Positions 16,362 through 24,733 of a DNA stretch of 42,975 nucleotides are shown here, one piece after another (position 1 is the stretch's first letter; the number at the start of each line of letters is the position of its first letter). The notes under the pieces were generated by a model. That model did not search any database and had not been told where the DNA came from. It saw nothing but the letters and a program-made list of their open reading frames with translations. The position numbers were made by a program, and so were the translations under genes. This stretch comes from Salinivirgaceae bacterium. Lineage in GTDB: Bacteria > Bacteroidota > Bacteroidia > Bacteroidales > SZUA-534. The DNA is taken from NCBI GenBank assembly GCA_024405635.1, contig JAKSOL010000025.1:1-42975 (forward strand), read 5' to 3'.

Positions 16362-17006
16362 ATGCACAACACATTGAATATGAGAAATATAGTAGCAATA
16401 ATCTTACTTTTGACTTCATTTGCGCTATCGGCACAAAACAAACCAGTTGCCAATGTTGATGAGTTTAAGCACCGACTAGCAAACGAGGCAAAAAACATAA
16501 AATCAATTGAAAGCCGTTTTGTTCAGAATAAGTACCTTGAAGTGTTTGACGAGCAGGTGAAATCAACGGGAACATTTCGCTATCAAGAATCGGATAAAAT
16601 TAGTTTTGCCTATGATAAACCAGTTGACTACCTGATGGTTATAAACGGTGGTCGCATTAAAATTGAGGCCGATGGCAAAAAAAGCACAATGAATCTTGGC
16701 TCAAACCAAATGGCAAATGGTATTCAAAGTATGATGGTTGCTTGCGTAACTGGCCAACTTGATGCAATTGAATCAGACTACACAGTTAATTACTTTGAAA
16801 ACGACAAATTTTACTCGGTGGAAATAGAACCCAAAAAGGCTGCTATAAAATCGTACATCAGCAACATTAAAATTGAACTAAATAGAGTTACAATGATGGT
16901 TGAAACCCTGCGTCTCACCGAACAAGGAAACAATTATACCGAGTACCAATTTCAAAATCCAAAGTACAACGTAACATTTGGTCAATCGCAATTCAGTGTT
17001 GAATAG
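16362..17006 (+). CDS. LolA-like outer-membrane lipoprotein carrier protein
   Basis: The 214-residue protein has a signal peptide ending SFALSAQ; the start could be ATG 16362 or ATG 16380. It shows the LolA pattern: IKSIESRFVQNKYL, GTFRYQESDKISFAYDKPVDYLMVINGG and a C-terminal EYQFQNPKYNVTF strand. LolA-like proteins are regular members of aryl polyene and flexirubin clusters, where they probably carry the hydrophobic product through the periplasm. It begins 1 base after the deacetylase stop. Confidence 0.85.
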   Translation: MHNTLNMRNIVAIILLLTSFALSAQNKPVANVDEFKHRLANEAKNIKSIESRFVQNKYLEVFDEQVKSTGTFRYQESDKISFAYDKPVDYLMVINGGRIKIEADGKKSTMNLGSNQMANGIQSMMVACVTGQLDAIESDYTVNYFENDKFYSVEIEPKKAAIKSYISNIKIELNRVTMMVETLRLTEQGNNYTEYQFQNPKYNVTFGQSQFSVE

Positions 17007-17024
17007 GTTATAAATTATTAGCCT

Positions 17025-17507
17025 TTGATTAGCATAAAACCACATATTGCCGTAATTATTCTGCTATTGACAACCAACATTGCGTTGGCTCAACAACCAT
17101 TGATTGACGCTAGCCAGCAGTCGCGTAAATTCAATATGCAGTTCGATGTTAAGAAAAACCATTTGAGCGGAATGCTCATAAGCCGAAAAATGCCCGATGG
17201 TAACGTGCGATTAGTGGCAACATCGTATTTTGGAATGTCGATTTTTGATTTTACGCTGGCCGATACTATGGTAGTGAATCAGTGCATCGACCCACTCAAA
17301 CGCCGCAGTGTGCTTAAGCTAATTGAACGCGATTTTAAACCCGTTTTCGTTGACAAATCGGTATTGAAAAGACGAAAGAAACACACCAACTTTGAAGCCT
17401 ATAAACGAGGACACTTTTTGGGCAAAGCCAAATTCGATGTGTTAAAAGATGAATTATCAATTAGGCATTCGCTTTTGCGCATGTCAATTAAAATAAACGA
17501 ACTGTAA
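17025..17507 (+). CDS. Small secreted protein of the polyene-like operon (DUF3261-like role), TTG start
   Basis: The 160-residue frame has no upstream ATG: an in-frame TAG lies at 17019-17021, so it must begin at TTG 17025 or a weaker codon. That start gives a good signal peptide (HIAVIILLLTTNIALAQ). The mature part (LSGMLISRKMPDGNVRLVATSYFGMSIFDFTLAD) looks like the beta-strand core of the DUF3261 lipoproteins of aryl polyene clusters (ApeJ position), though no lipobox is present. Assignment to that family is tentative. It overlaps the next gene by one base (TAATG). Confidence 0.7.
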   Translation: MISIKPHIAVIILLLTTNIALAQQPLIDASQQSRKFNMQFDVKKNHLSGMLISRKMPDGNVRLVATSYFGMSIFDFTLADTMVVNQCIDPLKRRSVLKLIERDFKPVFVDKSVLKRRKKHTNFEAYKRGHFLGKAKFDVLKDELSIRHSLLRMSIKINEL

Positions 17508-17881
17508 TGCTAATAGAAAACTTTTACCGCACGCTTGCAACAACTAGCACCAACGGAACATGGACAGTTAACTTGAAACTAAACGCCGAGCATGATATTT
17601 TTAAAGGCCATTTTCCTGAAACTCCAGTGGTTCCGGGCGTTTGCCTAATGCTTATGATAAAAGAGAGCGCAGAACAAATTGTGGGCCGCAAACTGCAGTA
17701 CTCGCAGGTGAGTAGTTGCAAATTTGTGTCGGTGGTTAATCCAGTAATCGACTCTGAAATAAGCTTTGCAATAACACCTACAGTTGCCGACGACGGATTG
17801 TTGCAACTTACAGCCGAAGGAACTGCCAGCGCGGGAACTTTCATAAAGGTAAAAGCCAAATTAATTGATAGCACTTTATGA
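17507..17881 (+). CDS. FabZ/ApeI-like hotdog dehydratase
   Basis: The 124-residue single hotdog domain contains FKGHFPETPVVPGVCLMLMIKE, with catalytic His H35 and the glutamate/aspartate helix of FabZ-type dehydratases (ApeI-like). It is the second dehydratase of the operon and the one with the canonical GHFPxxPVxPG motif. It should remove water from 3-hydroxyacyl-ACP during chain building. It starts inside the previous stop (TAATG) and its own end overlaps the glycosyltransferase by 4 bases (17878-17881). Confidence 0.85.
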   Translation: MLIENFYRTLATTSTNGTWTVNLKLNAEHDIFKGHFPETPVVPGVCLMLMIKESAEQIVGRKLQYSQVSSCKFVSVVNPVIDSEISFAITPTVADDGLLQLTAEGTASAGTFIKVKAKLIDSTL

Positions 17882-19083
17882 ATCACGAACCAGCATACTG
17901 GCAGCAACAGTTAAAGCAACTTAATGTTGTGGTTGTGTTGCCAACCTACAATAATGGTGGCACACTAGCTACTGTTATTGACCAAGTGCGCCAATATGCC
18001 ACCGACATTATTGTTGTGAACGATGGTTGTACCGACAATACTGCTGAAATTCTTGAATCGCGTTCCCAATACATCAGTGTTATTACACATGCAACCAATC
18101 AAGGCAAAGGAGTAGCCTTGCAAAATGCACTAATGCAAGCTAAGCAACGAGGTTACCGTTACGCCATTACAATGGACACTGATGGACAGCATTTTGCAAG
18201 CGATATTCCAACTTTTGTTGAAGAGATTGTTGCAACTCCTGATTCGTTGCTTGTTGGATCGCGAAACTTGGCAGCCAACAATATGCCAGGCAAAAACACA
18301 TTTGCCAATCGCTTTTCAAACTTTTGGTATAAAACCGAAACAGGCATAAATCTAAGCGATACTCAATCAGGATTCCGAATCTATCCAGTGCAGTTGCTTA
18401 ATGTGGGCAAGTGGTATTACACCACAAAGTACGAATTTGAACTCGAAGCATTAGTTTATGCGGCATGGAGTGGCATACAAGTTCGCAACATTCCTGTAAA
18501 TGTTTATTATCCACCGCAAGACGAACGAGTGTCGCATTTTCGACCCGGTCGCGATTTTACCCGCATCAGCATACTAAACACCATATTGGTTCTTGTTGCT
18601 TTACTTTGGATATACCCACGCAATTTTTTTCGAAAACTTTCGTGGGAAAGCATAAAAGGGTTTGTTAGGCGTAACATAACCCAATCTCACGAAAGTAATT
18701 TACGCATTTCGTCGGCAGTGGCGCTTGGCGTGTTTTTTGGTATAGTGCCAATATGGGGCTGGCAAATGGTAACGGCTTTTTTTATAGCACATTTGCTAAA
18801 ACTAAACAAGGTTATTACACTAGTTGCATCAAACATTAGTTTGCCGCCAATCATTCCGTTTTTACTATACGGAAGTTATTATACAGGTTGCCTTTTGTTA
18901 GGTCAGTCGCCCGACATACTATTTTCTGGCATCTCGGTTGAGGTGTTAAAAGCGGTTGCCTTACCTTACATTTTAGGAAGTGTGGTTTTTGCTGCTATTT
19001 GCGCAGTTGCGTTTGGCGGACTAGTGTGGTTGTTGCTTACCATTTGTCGTCGTAAGCCCGCTGATATTGTTTTGAACGAATAG
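17878..19083 (+). CDS. Glycosyltransferase family 2 fused to a DUF2062 membrane domain
   Basis: The 401-residue protein has an N-terminal GT2 domain (VVVLPTYNNGGTLATVIDQV; VVNDGCTDNT; the DxD-type TMDTDGQH) resembling dolichyl-phosphate mannosyltransferases. A hydrophobic C-terminal region (about 265-395) carries the DUF2062 pattern (ALGVFFGIVPIWGWQMVTAFF). GT2-DUF2062 proteins occur in flexirubin/aryl polyene-type clusters of Bacteroidota, where they may glycosylate the product or a carrier lipid at the inner membrane. Donor and acceptor are unknown. It overlaps the dehydratase by 4 bases. Confidence 0.85.
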   Translation: MNHEPAYWQQQLKQLNVVVVLPTYNNGGTLATVIDQVRQYATDIIVVNDGCTDNTAEILESRSQYISVITHATNQGKGVALQNALMQAKQRGYRYAITMDTDGQHFASDIPTFVEEIVATPDSLLVGSRNLAANNMPGKNTFANRFSNFWYKTETGINLSDTQSGFRIYPVQLLNVGKWYYTTKYEFELEALVYAAWSGIQVRNIPVNVYYPPQDERVSHFRPGRDFTRISILNTILVLVALLWIYPRNFFRKLSWESIKGFVRRNITQSHESNLRISSAVALGVFFGIVPIWGWQMVTAFFIAHLLKLNKVITLVASNISLPPIIPFLLYGSYYTGCLLLGQSPDILFSGISVEVLKAVALPYILGSVVFAAICAVAFGGLVWLLLTICRRKPADIVLNE

Positions 19084-19109
19084 ATTAACCCACATAATCG
19101 TAATCATAA

Positions 19110-20159
19110 ATGAAAAAACTACTAATAGTACCATTGTTAGCGTTGGCCTTGCAATCGATGGCTCAAGAGGGAATAATTCGTAAGCACATCGATGGTAATT
19201 TTTATTCAACCCCAATTGTTACCAACGAAAACAAAGTGGTAATTGCATCACACAACAAGCACATTTATATGCTCGACTCGGTTGGAAATGTAACATCTGA
19301 TTATAAAACCAACGGTTGGGTGCACGCTACTCCAAAACTTATTGGCGATACAATTATTGGTATAGGAAGTTACGATGGTCGTTTTTATTTCTTTCAGCCC
19401 AACGGTCAGTTTATTAAGAAAATTAAACCTGGAGGCCGAATTTTTACCGAGCCGGTTGAAATGGGCAGCAACCTTATAGCTTTTGGAAACAATCGCGGCA
19501 AAGTGGTGTTTTACAATATGCACGCCGATTCAATTTACCGTGCAAAAGTGTCGCGTATGGTTCATGGCGGACCAAAACGGTTGGCCGACGGTCGCTTGGC
19601 TATCGGCTCAAATAGTAAGCGAATTTATTTGGTCGATTCGGCTGCCAATGTTCAGTATAAATACAAAACTCATGGTTGGATTATGCACTCAAAACCAACC
19701 GAAACAACCGATAGCTTGATAGTTGTTGGTAGTTACGACAACAACGTTTATGCACTTAACCAACAAGCCGAATTGGTTTGGTATTTTAAAACCGAAGGTC
19801 GCATTCACAGCAATATTGTGCAACTAAGCAACGGTTTGCTAGTGTTTGGCTCGTGGGACGGATATGTATATTTTATTGATGCAAACGGGCAATTGGTAAA
19901 CAAGTATAAAACTGGCGCAAAAGTTGTGTCGTCGCCAGCAATTGTGACAGACAACATGTTGGCTATCAGTTCGTTTGATGGTAATATGTACCTGTTTGAC
20001 TTTAGCGGAAAAATGTTAGGCAAGGTCAATTTGGGATTCCGAATTTTCAGCACACCAATAGTAATGCGCAACGGAACGGTGTTTAACTGTACAATGCAAG
20101 GCGATATGGTTTTTGTAACACCGCAAGCTTTGCGTGAAATTGTTGGAGCCACTGAGTAA
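19110..20159 (+). CDS. Secreted PQQ-like beta-propeller repeat protein
   Basis: The 349-residue protein has a signal peptide (MKKLLIVPLLALALQSMAQ) and then about eight repeats of roughly 40-45 residues. Each has a '[ST]xPxx...D.ivigSyDg.vyflD..G....k' pattern (for example STPIVTNENKVVIASHNKHIYML and SSPAIVTDNMLAISSFDGNMYLF), which should fold into a seven- or eight-bladed propeller. No dehydrogenase residues for PQQ catalysis are evident, so a binding or scaffolding role is more likely (BamB-like fold). It lies 26 bases after the glycosyltransferase and before a new promoter, so it is probably the last gene of the polyene-like operon. Confidence 0.8.
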   Translation: MKKLLIVPLLALALQSMAQEGIIRKHIDGNFYSTPIVTNENKVVIASHNKHIYMLDSVGNVTSDYKTNGWVHATPKLIGDTIIGIGSYDGRFYFFQPNGQFIKKIKPGGRIFTEPVEMGSNLIAFGNNRGKVVFYNMHADSIYRAKVSRMVHGGPKRLADGRLAIGSNSKRIYLVDSAANVQYKYKTHGWIMHSKPTETTDSLIVVGSYDNNVYALNQQAELVWYFKTEGRIHSNIVQLSNGLLVFGSWDGYVYFIDANGQLVNKYKTGAKVVSSPAIVTDNMLAISSFDGNMYLFDFSGKMLGKVNLGFRIFSTPIVMRNGTVFNCTMQGDMVFVTPQALREIVGATE

Positions 20160-20168
20160 AATGCTCGG

Positions 20169-20197
20169 TTGCAAGCCAAATAAATAGTGTATATTTG
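20169..20197 (+). promoter_or_regulatory. Bacteroidetes-type promoter of the glycosyltransferase operon
   Basis: TTG (20169-20171), 18 bases, then TATATTTG (20190-20197) lies 34 bases before the ATG at 20232. Confidence 0.6.
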
Positions 20198-20231
20198 CAG
20201 TTTCAAAAACGTGTGTTAAATATTTATCAAT

Positions 20232-20837
20232 ATGAACTTTACTGAATTGTGTAACAAGATTTTCAACGAGTCGATTAATAACTACCATGTAACCGACAAT
20301 GTTGATACTCCTATAAACAACCCATACGAACTACGTAGCATTGAGTATTATTTGTACCTAAAAAACTGGATTGACACAGTTCAATGGCACTTTGAGGATA
20401 TTATTCGCGACCCAAATATTGATCCAGTTGAGGCTTTGACATTAAAACGCCGCATCGACAAATCGAACCAAGACCGTACCGATCTTGTTGAGCTAATTGA
20501 TAGCTATTTTCTTGATAAATATAAAGACGTTAAAGTGCTTGATTCGGCAGTAATCAACACCGAGAGTCCTGCATGGGCTATTGACCGTTTGTCAATACTT
20601 GCGCTTAAAATTTACCACATGGCACAAGAGGTTAAACGTACCGATGTTTCGGCCGAGCACCTACAACAATGCCAAACTAAACTCAACATTTTGCTTGAAC
20701 AACAAAAAGACCTTGCAGCCGCCATTGAGCAACTTTTGGTTGACATTGAGGCTGGTCGCAAGTATATGAAAGTGTACAAGCAGATGAAAATGTACAACGA
20801 TCCAAACCTTAATCCAGTTCTTTACGCAAAGAAGTAA
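20232..20837 (+). CDS. DUF4254 family protein
   Basis: The 201-residue, wholly helical, cytoplasmic-looking protein has the pattern of DUF4254 (NNPYELRSIEYYLYLKNWIDTVQWHFEDIIRDP; LKRRIDKSNQDRTDLVELID; C-terminal YKQMKMYNDPNLNPVLYAKK). In Bacteroidota, DUF4254 genes commonly stand just before a GT9 heptosyltransferase-like gene. Here the stop overlaps the GT9 start by one base (TAATG). A helper or regulatory role in lipopolysaccharide core assembly is inferred from that association. No catalytic motif is visible. Confidence 0.85.
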   Translation: MNFTELCNKIFNESINNYHVTDNVDTPINNPYELRSIEYYLYLKNWIDTVQWHFEDIIRDPNIDPVEALTLKRRIDKSNQDRTDLVELIDSYFLDKYKDVKVLDSAVINTESPAWAIDRLSILALKIYHMAQEVKRTDVSAEHLQQCQTKLNILLEQQKDLAAAIEQLLVDIEAGRKYMKVYKQMKMYNDPNLNPVLYAKK

Positions 20838-21844
20838 TGAAGCGACTGCTTGTAATTCGCTTCTCGGCAATGGGCGACGTTGCAATGAGCGTGCCCGTAG
20901 TGTGGTCGTTGGCTACACAATATCCGCAACTGCAAATAACAGTGGTGAGCCGCAAGGTTTTTGCTCCGTTTTACGAACACATGCCCGCCAATGTGCAGTT
21001 TTTTGCTGCTGATTTAAAAGGCGAGCACAAAGGTTTTTGGGGACTCATAAAACTATTTAACCAACTGCGAAAAATGCAGTTTGATGCTGTGGCTGATTTT
21101 CACCACGTTATGCGCTCAATAAAACTGCGCGGAGCATTGTGGCTATGTGGTTGCAAAACTGCCCATATTAAAAAAGAAAGGGCAGCAAAACGCCGACTCA
21201 CACAACCTGAAAACAAGCAATTTCATCAGCTAAAAACATCGTTTGAGCGCTATGCCGATGTGCTGACAAAACTTGGTTTGCCAATTGAACTAAATTTCAC
21301 TTCGGTATTCAATTCAAAACCACAAAGCACAATGGCTAAAGTTGGTTTTGCTCCATTTGCAGCACACAAGGGTAAGATTTATCCTCCCGAAAAAATGGAG
21401 CAAGTGGTTGCTGAACTATCAAAACTAAAAAACATACACATCTATTTATTTGGAGGAGGCAAAACCGAAACCGATATTCTAAGCGCTTGGGAGCAACGCT
21501 ATGAAAATGTTGAAGCCATGCCCGGAAAAATAAACATGAGTGGTGAAATTGCACTTATGAACGAACTTGATGTTATGGTGACAATGGACTCGGGCAATAT
21601 GCACCTTGCATCGTTAAGCGGTACTCCAGTGGTTTCGGTTTGGGGTGCAACTCATCGTTATAGCGGCTTTTTAGGTTGGGGCCAAACACCTGATAATGTT
21701 GTGGAGGTTGAAATGCCATGCCGTCCATGTTCGGTATTTGGAAACAAACCATGTTTAAGAGGCGACTATGCTTGTTTATCATCAATTGAGCCTAAGGCTA
21801 TTGTAGATAAAATAATGAAACATATTTCCGCCAAAGTTCAGTAA
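20837..21844 (+). CDS. Glycosyltransferase family 9 (heptosyltransferase-like)
   Basis: The 335-residue GT-B protein starts MKRLLVIRFSAMGDVAMSVPV, the GT9 nucleotide-sugar-fold opening. It contains GFAPFAAHKGKIYPPEKM and the donor-side TMDSGNMHLASLSGTPVVSVWGATH. GT9 enzymes transfer heptose or related sugars to the lipopolysaccharide inner core. The cysteine-bearing end (PCRPCSVFGNKPCLRG) is common in Bacteroidota members. It is translationally coupled to DUF4254 and followed after 20 bases by a GT4 gene. Confidence 0.9.
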   Translation: MKRLLVIRFSAMGDVAMSVPVVWSLATQYPQLQITVVSRKVFAPFYEHMPANVQFFAADLKGEHKGFWGLIKLFNQLRKMQFDAVADFHHVMRSIKLRGALWLCGCKTAHIKKERAAKRRLTQPENKQFHQLKTSFERYADVLTKLGLPIELNFTSVFNSKPQSTMAKVGFAPFAAHKGKIYPPEKMEQVVAELSKLKNIHIYLFGGGKTETDILSAWEQRYENVEAMPGKINMSGEIALMNELDVMVTMDSGNMHLASLSGTPVVSVWGATHRYSGFLGWGQTPDNVVEVEMPCRPCSVFGNKPCLRGDYACLSSIEPKAIVDKIMKHISAKVQ

Positions 21845-21864
21845 ATCAGCATCTACGCAACGCT

Positions 21865-22932
21865 ATGAAAGTTTGTTTCTTTAATACTGCACAAGTTTGG
21901 GGTGGTGGCGAAAAATGGCATCTCGATATGTCAACAGCACTAAATGCCGAAGGTTGCGATGTGGTAGTTGTGTCGAATAAGGCAAGCGAACTTTTGCATC
22001 GTGCCGATGCTTGTGGATTAGAAACAAAAGGCTTCTCAATTTCAAACTTCAGTTTTCTAAACCCAATTTTGCTTTTTAAAGTTTATAGGTTTTTTAAACG
22101 CCAACAATTTGACGTGGTGGTAATGAACTTTTCAAAAGACCTTAAAGTTGCTGCGCCAATGTCAAAATTAGCAGGGGTTGCAAAACGCATCTATCGTAGA
22201 GGCAGTGCTATTCCAATAAAAAATACAGCAATAAACCGATTCCTGTTTTCAAAGTGCCTTACTCACGTAATTGCAAATTCTGAGTCAACAAAAGCAACTA
22301 TATTACAGAACAACAAAAATCTTTTTCCAGCTGAAAAAATAAAGGTTCTGTACAATGGAATTGACTTTAACGGATTTGGACCTCAGCAAGCATCAGAGCA
22401 TAATCCTATTGTTATTGGCACATTAGGCAGGCTTGAAATCCAAAAAAGACATGATATTTTGATTGAAATAGCATCGTTACTTAAAGAACAAGGCTTACAA
22501 TTTAAAATGCTTATAGGTGGCGAAGGTCGTTTGCGGGCCGATATTGAACAACAGGTAAACACTTTAAACTTAAACAACCATATTGTACTTAAAGGATTTG
22601 TAAACGATGTTGCAAAATTCTTTGAGCAGATTGACATATTTGTTCTAACATCGGAGTGGGAGGGATTTGGCTATGTGTTGGCCGAGGCAATGCGTAGCAG
22701 TAAGCCAATTGTAGCTTTTGATACTAGTAGCAACCCCGAATTGGTGTTTGATGGTCAAAACGGATTCCTTGTCCCTTGGCAAGACAATGCTCGCTTTGCC
22801 AATGCCATTTGCCAGTTGGTAGGTAATTCCGAATTGCGAACAAAGATGGGACGTACGGGATTTAATATTGCCAATCAACGATTTAATATTGCCAAAAACA
22901 AACAACTGACAATAAACTACTTGAAAGAATAA
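21865..22932 (+). CDS. Glycosyltransferase family 4
   Basis: The 355-residue GT-B enzyme has an N-terminal acceptor domain beginning CFFNTAQVWGGGEKWHLDM. The GT4 donor domain reads VLYNGID, GTLGRLEIQKRHDILIEIA and EGFGYVLAEAM, the last being the E-x7-E motif that binds the nucleotide sugar. It probably adds a core or O-antigen sugar. Sugar specificity cannot be read. Its stop overlaps the next ATG by one base. Confidence 0.9.
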   Translation: MKVCFFNTAQVWGGGEKWHLDMSTALNAEGCDVVVVSNKASELLHRADACGLETKGFSISNFSFLNPILLFKVYRFFKRQQFDVVVMNFSKDLKVAAPMSKLAGVAKRIYRRGSAIPIKNTAINRFLFSKCLTHVIANSESTKATILQNNKNLFPAEKIKVLYNGIDFNGFGPQQASEHNPIVIGTLGRLEIQKRHDILIEIASLLKEQGLQFKMLIGGEGRLRADIEQQVNTLNLNNHIVLKGFVNDVAKFFEQIDIFVLTSEWEGFGYVLAEAMRSSKPIVAFDTSSNPELVFDGQNGFLVPWQDNARFANAICQLVGNSELRTKMGRTGFNIANQRFNIAKNKQLTINYLKE

Positions 22933-23684
22933 TGGACAAGATATCGGTTGTTATAATTACCTACAACGAAGAGAGTAACATTGCTCGATGCCTCGATTCG
23001 GTAAATGCTATAGCTGACGAGATTGTTGTAGTTGATTCGTTGTCAACCGACAACACAAAATCCATTTGCAGTAGGTATAATAAAGTTCGTTTTATTGAAC
23101 ATGTGTTCAGTGGATTTGGAGCGCAAAAGCAGTTTGCAATCAATCAGGCTCAAAATAATTGGGTGCTTTTTATTGATGCCGACGAACAACTGAGTGCTGA
23201 GTTGGTGGCTGAAATAGAGCAACTTAAGACAATGGGTTTTAAAGATGGAGGATATTATGTCCATAGAAAAACCTTTTATCAAGGCAAACTGCTAAACTTT
23301 TGCGGAATGCGCCGCGAAAAACATTTGCGTTTGTTTAATCGTACTTTGGGTTCGTTTACTCAAGTGCTTGTTCATGAATCGTTTGAGACTAAATTGCCTT
23401 GCATGAACTTAAAGAATTCGTTTTTTCATTATCCGTACAAGAATCTTGAGCATCATTTGCAAAAAATAAATAGCTACACAACGCTTTGGGCAACAAACAA
23501 GAGCGAGTGTGGAGTTCGTTGTACTAAACTTAAAGCAATAGCCAAATGTTGCAACCGATTGTTTGCAATACTCTTTATAAAACTTGCTATTCTTGATGGT
23601 ATGGCTGGAGTTATTTGGGCAATTATGGGTGCGTACTACACTTTTTTAAAATACGCTAAACTTGCTGAATTAAGCGACAAATAG
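22932..23684 (+). CDS. Glycosyltransferase family 2 (WaaE/KdtX-like)
   Basis: The 250-residue GT-A protein reads VVIITYNEESNIARCLDSV at its start, VVVDSLSTDNT, and LFIDADEQLS (DxD). It ends with a hydrophobic segment (GMAGVIWAIMGAYYTFLKYAKL). The size and layout match the WaaE-type beta-1,4-glucosyltransferases acting on the lipopolysaccharide core. It is the last gene of the plus-strand glycosyltransferase run and ends 4 bases from the end of a convergent gene, with no terminator hairpin seen between them. Confidence 0.88.
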   Translation: MDKISVVIITYNEESNIARCLDSVNAIADEIVVVDSLSTDNTKSICSRYNKVRFIEHVFSGFGAQKQFAINQAQNNWVLFIDADEQLSAELVAEIEQLKTMGFKDGGYYVHRKTFYQGKLLNFCGMRREKHLRLFNRTLGSFTQVLVHESFETKLPCMNLKNSFFHYPYKNLEHHLQKINSYTTLWATNKSECGVRCTKLKAIAKCCNRLFAILFIKLAILDGMAGVIWAIMGAYYTFLKYAKLAELSDK

Positions 23685-23688
23685 CTGC

Positions 23689-24726
23689 CTAATTTGTAAG
23701 TTGAAAGTATTTGTAAGCCACTAAAAGTGAAATAACATCTTCGCGTTTCTTGTCTTTAAACTGGTTGACAAATTCGTGCGCGTGTTCAATAATAGCTTTA
23801 GCCTCGTCAATGTGCGATTCGTAATAAGCAATACGTTCCTCAATGTCAGAATAGTCGGGTTTAATGGCTATGTAGTGATAGTTGGGTATTAGTTTGCCTT
23901 CCATAAACCAACTTTCGCAGGTTGGAGGTGGCATAACTGCAATTGAATTACTACTCATAACCCACTTAAGGTTGCTAGCCACATCGTTACCTTCAAGTGC
24001 CATTATGTAGCGGTAATGCAAGTGTTCTTTTATGCTTATTTCTTTGCCTTGCCATTCTTTTGGATTAGCCGAGTTGCGTGCAGTGTCGAGTATTGAGAAA
24101 AGTGGGTTGCCCATGAACTTTTCTATAAACAATTGTCGGCGATTTTTACCAGTAACTGCGCCGCGAAAAATTACAATCGATTGTTTTTTCTCAAACGGAA
24201 TAGGGTCATTAACAAAAATAAAATGCCGCATTTTGTTTAGTTTGAGTAAAACGCTGTTCTGGTTAGGAATATAAAGAGGGCGGCTTTTTATTATTGTGGG
24301 GTAGTCAAATGTTTGGGTTTCAGTTCCGTTTGCAATTGAAAGCAGTTGGTCGTTGGTATATAATTTGCCGTTTAATTCGCAAACAGCATCACCGCTGACA
24401 AATAGCCATTTTAGATTTTTGTCGAAATAGCGATTCCATTCAACAGTGTCGAAAAAATAAACGGTTTTAACTTTTCGGTTTCTGAATGTAAAATCGGCAA
24501 GTTTTGGTGCCGACTCTGGCAACTTTACTTTATTCTCAAACTTGCAATAATATTCAACTCGGCTGTTGATGTAATTGCTTTCAGGACCACATTCTGAGGC
24601 TTTAATAGCCATTTGCAAACGCTTGTTTAATAACTTTTTAATAAGGAAATTGGGTATAATGTACCAACTCCACGAGCGTAAATTGTATTTCAGCCTACTG
24701 TCCTTATTTATTACCAACACTTTCAT
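23689..24726 (-). CDS. GT90 (CAP10 / LpsA-like) glycosyltransferase
   Basis: The 345-residue protein carries the GT90 hallmark region GNDVASNLKWVMSSNSIAVMPPPTCESWFMEG near residues 245-275. Upstream is FVNDPIPFEKKQSIVIFRGAVTGKNRRQLF, which matches the conserved 'R(G/S)..TG..R..l' block. GT90 members include lipopolysaccharide A proteins that add xylose or glucose to LPS. It is on the minus strand, 7 bases after the GT4 gene upstream of it, and convergent with the GT2 gene. It probably acts on the same glycolipid as the neighbouring plus-strand enzymes. Confidence 0.85.
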   Translation of the reverse strand: MKVLVINKDSRLKYNLRSWSWYIIPNFLIKKLLNKRLQMAIKASECGPESNYINSRVEYYCKFENKVKLPESAPKLADFTFRNRKVKTVYFFDTVEWNRYFDKNLKWLFVSGDAVCELNGKLYTNDQLLSIANGTETQTFDYPTIIKSRPLYIPNQNSVLLKLNKMRHFIFVNDPIPFEKKQSIVIFRGAVTGKNRRQLFIEKFMGNPLFSILDTARNSANPKEWQGKEISIKEHLHYRYIMALEGNDVASNLKWVMSSNSIAVMPPPTCESWFMEGKLIPNYHYIAIKPDYSDIEERIAYYESHIDEAKAIIEHAHEFVNQFKDKKREDVISLLVAYKYFQLTN

Positions 24727-24733
24727 TAAAGTA

